Assembly: GCA_002753735.1 (NCBI GenBank)
Contig: PEAN01000044.1
Span: forward strand, 1 to 33,284
Length of the DNA: 33,284 nt
Reading direction: 5' to 3'
From: Magnetococcales bacterium DCbin4
GTDB lineage: Bacteria > Pseudomonadota > Magnetococcia > Magnetococcales > UBA8363
Shown here one piece after another: positions 30,695-33,284 of this stretch; the stretch's first letter is position 1, and every line of letters begins with the position of its first letter. A program made the translations under genes and the position numbers. The notes beneath the pieces were generated by a model that saw only the letters and a program-made list of their open reading frames with translations, had not been told where the DNA came from and made no database searches.

Positions 30695-31870
30695 TTACTC
30701 CTTGTCCGCGTTCGCACGACCAATCCTGATCACCTTGCCCCTGGTCCCTGCCCAGATTTCCCCTTTTGGCGTTACGGTGATGGAATAAAAATGCTGATTC
30801 ATAAAAACGTTTTCTTCAGGAAACACCTTCCATCCCCCCCCCTCGAACACCCCGATGCCGTTATCGGTACCGGCCCAGATCCGTCCTTTTTGATCGATCA
30901 CCAGACTGTAAACGACATTGCCCGGCAAGCCATCCTTTTTAAGATAATTGGTCCACTTTTTCCCATCGAAACGACTGACCCCACCGCCCCAGGTCCCGGC
31001 CCAAATCACGTCTGCCTGTTCCAGCGCCAGAGAAAACACATAGTTTGGATTATAGGTCGGCTCCCCCGCATTGAAGATTCCCAAATCGTGTCTCCGCCGG
31101 GTGCCCAAACCGGTATTGGTGCTGGGCTGGAGATTGCTCATGTTTTCCCCACCCAAACCATCCTTGTGGGTCCAGGACTGCCACACGGTCCCATCCAGAC
31201 GGCTGATCCCCCCCTCGGTGCCGAACCAGATACGATTTTTCGAGTCAATCACCATGGCATACACCCATTCGTTCACCAGCTCGTTGACGAATGTTTCCAT
31301 GTGACCGCTCTTCAGGTCCATCCGGTTGACCCCTGCCCAGGTACCGATCCAGAAATCACCCTTGGGATGTTGCGCAAACGAATAGACCCAATAATCGGCC
31401 AAGCCATGCATGGGAAAATAGGTCTTCCACTTGCCATCCTTGTAGCGCGAAGCACCACCGGCATTGGTTCCGAACCACAGATACCCTTCCTGATCCTGAC
31501 CAATGGCAAACACGTATTCATTGGCCAGCCCCTGTGCCCGGGTAAAGGTGTTACGGACCTCATGTTTGTTAAGACCGATCTCCAACACCCCGACTGAAGT
31601 GCCCACCCACAGGGCGTTGCCCCCTTTGTCCACCATCAGGGCGCGTACATAGACATCGGTGCCGACCTCGAAGGAATCGAGGATCACTTCCCCTTCCGGA
31701 ACTTTTGCAGCAGCCACGGAGGAAGTACCAGGCGCAGGTGCGGTTGTTTTCGGCCCCGACGTTGTCACAGCCGAATTGGTTGGCTTTCCGCCCTTCCCAC
31801 CATCCTCGGAGGAGGGGGAACAACCTGTGAAAAATCCAGAAATCAGGATAAGAATAAAAAGATATTTCAA
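30695..31870 (-). CDS. Free-standing regulator-type beta-propeller lipoprotein
   Basis: The product is 391 aa if started at TTG 31870. It has a lipoprotein signal (LFILILISGFFTGC) with Cys near residue 17, a Ser/Gly/Thr/Pro-rich linker (18-55), and a six- or seven-blade propeller (about 60-390) with ALWVGTSVGV, LWFGTNAGG, DFWIGTWAGVN, IWFGTEGGIS, VIWAGTWGGG and RIWAGTDNGIG motifs. A blade insertion ends in YNPNYVFSL, matching its paralog. The TTG overlaps the cytochrome stop as TTGA and has AAGG 9-10 nt upstream; the longer frame to 31945 lacks a lipoprotein signal at its start. It is periplasmic, anchored in the outer or inner membrane. Confidence 0.88.
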   Translation of the reverse strand: MKYLFILILISGFFTGCSPSSEDGGKGGKPTNSAVTTSGPKTTAPAPGTSSVAAAKVPEGEVILDSFEVGTDVYVRALMVDKGGNALWVGTSVGVLEIGLNKHEVRNTFTRAQGLANEYVFAIGQDQEGYLWFGTNAGGASRYKDGKWKTYFPMHGLADYWVYSFAQHPKGDFWIGTWAGVNRMDLKSGHMETFVNELVNEWVYAMVIDSKNRIWFGTEGGISRLDGTVWQSWTHKDGLGGENMSNLQPSTNTGLGTRRRHDLGIFNAGEPTYNPNYVFSLALEQADVIWAGTWGGGVSRFDGKKWTNYLKKDGLPGNVVYSLVIDQKGRIWAGTDNGIGVFEGGGWKVFPEENVFMNQHFYSITVTPKGEIWAGTRGKVIRIGRANADKE

Positions 31871-32211
31871 TGTTGCAGCCTTCTGATGTGAGCAATGATG
31901 TTCATGATTTGACCGTCGGAATAGACTGGACGAAAAGCTGGACATGTCGTACCCCCCCTTCGAATGCGATTCAACAGGAGCTTATCGCCCTGTATGAGAC
32001 CATTGGCAGGATCTGCCGGACGTGAAAAATCAGGGGCACCAGGCATCGAACCTCTCCCGGTCGCACCATGACAATGAACACAGGATTCGGCATAGAGTTT
32101 CGCTCCATCAAAGGGATCCGCCGCTTCCAGTGGAAATGCCACCATCAGGAACAACAGCAATCCCCCTCCCGCCAAAACATTCCGGGCACGAACGCCCGAG
32201 CCAGGATTCAT
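31867..32211 (-). CDS. Monohaem c-type cytochrome, periplasmic
   Basis: The 114-aa precursor has a signal or anchor (about residues 10-31, NVLAGGGLLLFLMVAFPLEA), a CVHCH haem site (near residues 44-48), a GAPDFSRPA segment corresponding to the P-x-P-R-x-F of the other cytochromes, and a downstream PAFRP instead of the usual Met-Pro-Ala-Trp, so the sixth ligand is uncertain (a Cys is at TTCPAF). Its start overlaps the Sel1 stop (ATGA) and its stop overlaps the propeller's TTG, so it is translated in a coupled chain. Confidence 0.88.
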   Translation of the reverse strand: MNPGSGVRARNVLAGGGLLLFLMVAFPLEAADPFDGAKLYAESCVHCHGATGRGSMPGAPDFSRPADPANGLIQGDKLLLNRIRRGGTTCPAFRPVYSDGQIMNIIAHIRRLQH

Positions 32212-32990
32212 GGTTTGGCTCCGGTCGCCACAACCGCTTTCTGGATCTTGCTTTCCAACGTACGTACCATAACGGGATCGACTTTTTGCCCCAGGGCGCC
32301 GTTACTGTACACCTTGACCAGTTCCTTCATGGCGGGGAGATACCCCATGTCAGCGGCATCATTCAACAATTTGAGCGCTGCCCCCTGATCGGGTTGATCG
32401 ACGAAGCGCTTCGACGAAATCACTCCGGACAAGATGACCATCGCCGGCCCAAACCGCTGATCCGCCGCTTTGCGGATCCAGTCGACCCCCTCCTTGACCC
32501 GCTCTGAACCATAACCGCCGGAAATCAACAACTGCCCCAATCCCAACGCCCCTTCAGGATTGCCTGCCTTGGCCGCTTTCTCAAACCATTCCAACGCCGA
32601 CTCGTTCTCGCCGGAACGATCCAGGGCCTCCGCCAGCTTGACCATGGAAGGGACATGCCCAGCCACGGCCGCACTGCGAAACAAACCCACAGATGCCACC
32701 AAATCATTCACCTTGATTGCCTCAAGCCCCTCACGATAAAGGACTTCCGGCTTTGGAGGTTCCTGTTTTGCCGCCTCAGAGCCAGCCGATGCCGCATTGG
32801 CCGCTCCCGCCGGTTCTGTCGTTGCCGCCGCAGCTCCCGCAGTTGCCGGCCCCGCCGCCCCGGCATTGGCCGCTGCCGGCTCCTGGTCAGCCGCCATCAG
32901 CGGCAGTGCCAACAGCGTCATACATCCCAAGGCCAGTCCCAAACCGACCCAACTTTTTCCGGTCCTTGCATCCTTTCGATCAATCTTCAC
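32208..32990 (-). CDS. Sel1-like repeat protein with signal peptide
   Basis: The 260-aa precursor has a signal peptide (about residues 13-34, LGLALGCMTLLALPLMAA). An Ala/Gly/Pro-rich segment (35-80) precedes Sel1/TPR-like helical repeats (HVPSMVKLAEALDRSGENESALEWFEKAAKAGNPEGALGLGQLL, GVDWIRKAADQRFGPAMVIL and GAALKLLNDAADMGYLPAMKELVKVY, each matched in part). These usually make protein-binding solenoids. The start is GTG 32990 after GGAGGA; the frame opens to 33020 without a proper signal. It leads the operon Sel1-cytochrome-propeller-propeller. Confidence 0.85.
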   Translation of the reverse strand: MKIDRKDARTGKSWVGLGLALGCMTLLALPLMAADQEPAAANAGAAGPATAGAAAATTEPAGAANAASAGSEAAKQEPPKPEVLYREGLEAIKVNDLVASVGLFRSAAVAGHVPSMVKLAEALDRSGENESALEWFEKAAKAGNPEGALGLGQLLISGGYGSERVKEGVDWIRKAADQRFGPAMVILSGVISSKRFVDQPDQGAALKLLNDAADMGYLPAMKELVKVYSNGALGQKVDPVMVRTLESKIQKAVVATGAKP

Positions 32991-33128
32991 TGATGGTTCC
33001 TCCGTCCATTTCGACACCAACCGAACCTATCCAGACACGATTCCGACCTTTATAGGGTGAATCATACCGCCACTTCATCGGGTAAACCACCCCTTCCCAT
33101 CCAACTTCGGCTCAAGATCGATGAAAAA

Positions 33129-33151
33129 GGCTCTTCTAGCGTTAAATGTGG
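33129..33151. repeat. GGCTCTTC-type 23-bp element, copy 2
   Basis: GGCTCTTCTAGCGTTAAATG plus TGG differs from the copy at 19377 at two positions only. It is followed 35 nt later by another dispersed-repeat copy, the same order as at 19.4 kb. Confidence 0.5.
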
Positions 33152-33186
33152 GTAAATACATCGTTTCACTGCAATATAATGATCTT

Positions 33187-33284
33187 AAATAAATATTAAA
33201 AGAAAAAAGGGGTCTGGGGGATTGCCCCCAGGGTGTTGATTTTGGTGTTGATTTTGATTTTGTTTTTTACGCGCCCCATTACCC
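33187..33284. repeat. Dispersed palindromic repeat, copy E (left half, cut by the window edge)
   Basis: AATAAATATTAAAAGAAAAA leads into GGGGTCTGGGGGATTGCCCC and GGTGTTGATTTTG, the closest match to the left arm at 7777-7840. The right arm would lie beyond the window. The rest of the 33021-33186 gap holds a TATAAA on the minus strand (near 33055) that might belong to the Sel1 operon promoter, but no convincing -35. Confidence 0.7.

Noticed and set aside
125-33284. Magnetosome (mam/mms) genes
   Set aside because: The host may be a magnetotactic lineage, but none of the proteins has a mam/mms signature; the MCR-type CXXCH (magnetochrome) arrangement is not evident in the cytochromes here.

Overview
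The window looks like chromosomal DNA of a Gram-negative, respiring proteobacterium. It has a CuA-oxidase assembly set, a general-secretion pseudopilin, many periplasmic c-type cytochromes, lipoproteins, c-di-GMP signalling and a moderately GC-rich base composition. The ribosomal block rpsF-priB-rpsR-DUF2232-rplI mixes a beta/gamma-type gene (priB) with an alpha/delta-type one (DUF2232). A dispersed GGGG(A)TTGCCCC palindrome occurs in several gaps. Together these fit a deep-branching proteobacterium, and my best guess is a Magnetococcales-like (magnetotactic coccus) lineage. That taxonomic guess is inference only; no magnetosome gene is present.

Layout. (1) 125-2255, minus strand: SCO1, PCu(A)C and DUF420, which deliver copper to cytochrome oxidase, followed closely by a GspG pseudopilin gene. 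(2) 2411-7724, plus strand: a three-gene NuoE / NuoF-ferredoxin / ferredoxin-GltD-NuoG-like operon without hydrogenase, formate dehydrogenase or membrane complex I genes. Its architecture suggests a soluble electron-bifurcating NAD(P) transhydrogenase (Stn type). It ends in a strong hairpin and then a complete palindromic dispersed repeat. (3) 8008-10952: a small unknown protein, a small membrane protein, a CoA-type NUDIX hydrolase, a lytic transglycosylase and PgeF, the last two concerned with the cell wall. (4) 11034-14132, plus strand: the ribosomal S6-PriB-S18-DUF2232-L9 block and an FmdB zinc ribbon, closed by a 14-bp terminator stem. (5) 14524-19081, plus strand: an overlapping sensory operon of a periplasmic PstS-like binding protein, a membrane histidine kinase and a REC-DUF3369-HD-GYP regulator predicted to degrade c-di-GMP.

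(6) 19651-25635, minus strand: a redox cluster of unknown function. It encodes an ethylbenzene-dehydrogenase-type haem-binding protein, a type-1 copper cupredoxin, two small membrane proteins resembling receptor stubs without output domains, a seven-haem cytochrome and two three-haem cytochromes. (7) 25798-32990: an NHL-propeller lipoprotein (plus strand, with a good sigma70-type promoter), a membrane diguanylate cyclase with a periplasmic CXXCH haem-binding motif, and a tightly coupled operon of Sel1 protein, monohaem cytochrome, and two free-standing 'two-component regulator' propellers.

The most intriguing part is 19.6-33 kb. At least 15 c-type haem sites, two copper/haem redox proteins, three beta-propellers and a haem-linked c-di-GMP synthase lie together with no recognisable terminal reductase. 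I read this as a periplasmic electron-transfer or redox-sensing system coupled to c-di-GMP, possibly opposed by the HD-GYP regulator in block 5. The genes and motifs are seen directly; the joint function is inference.
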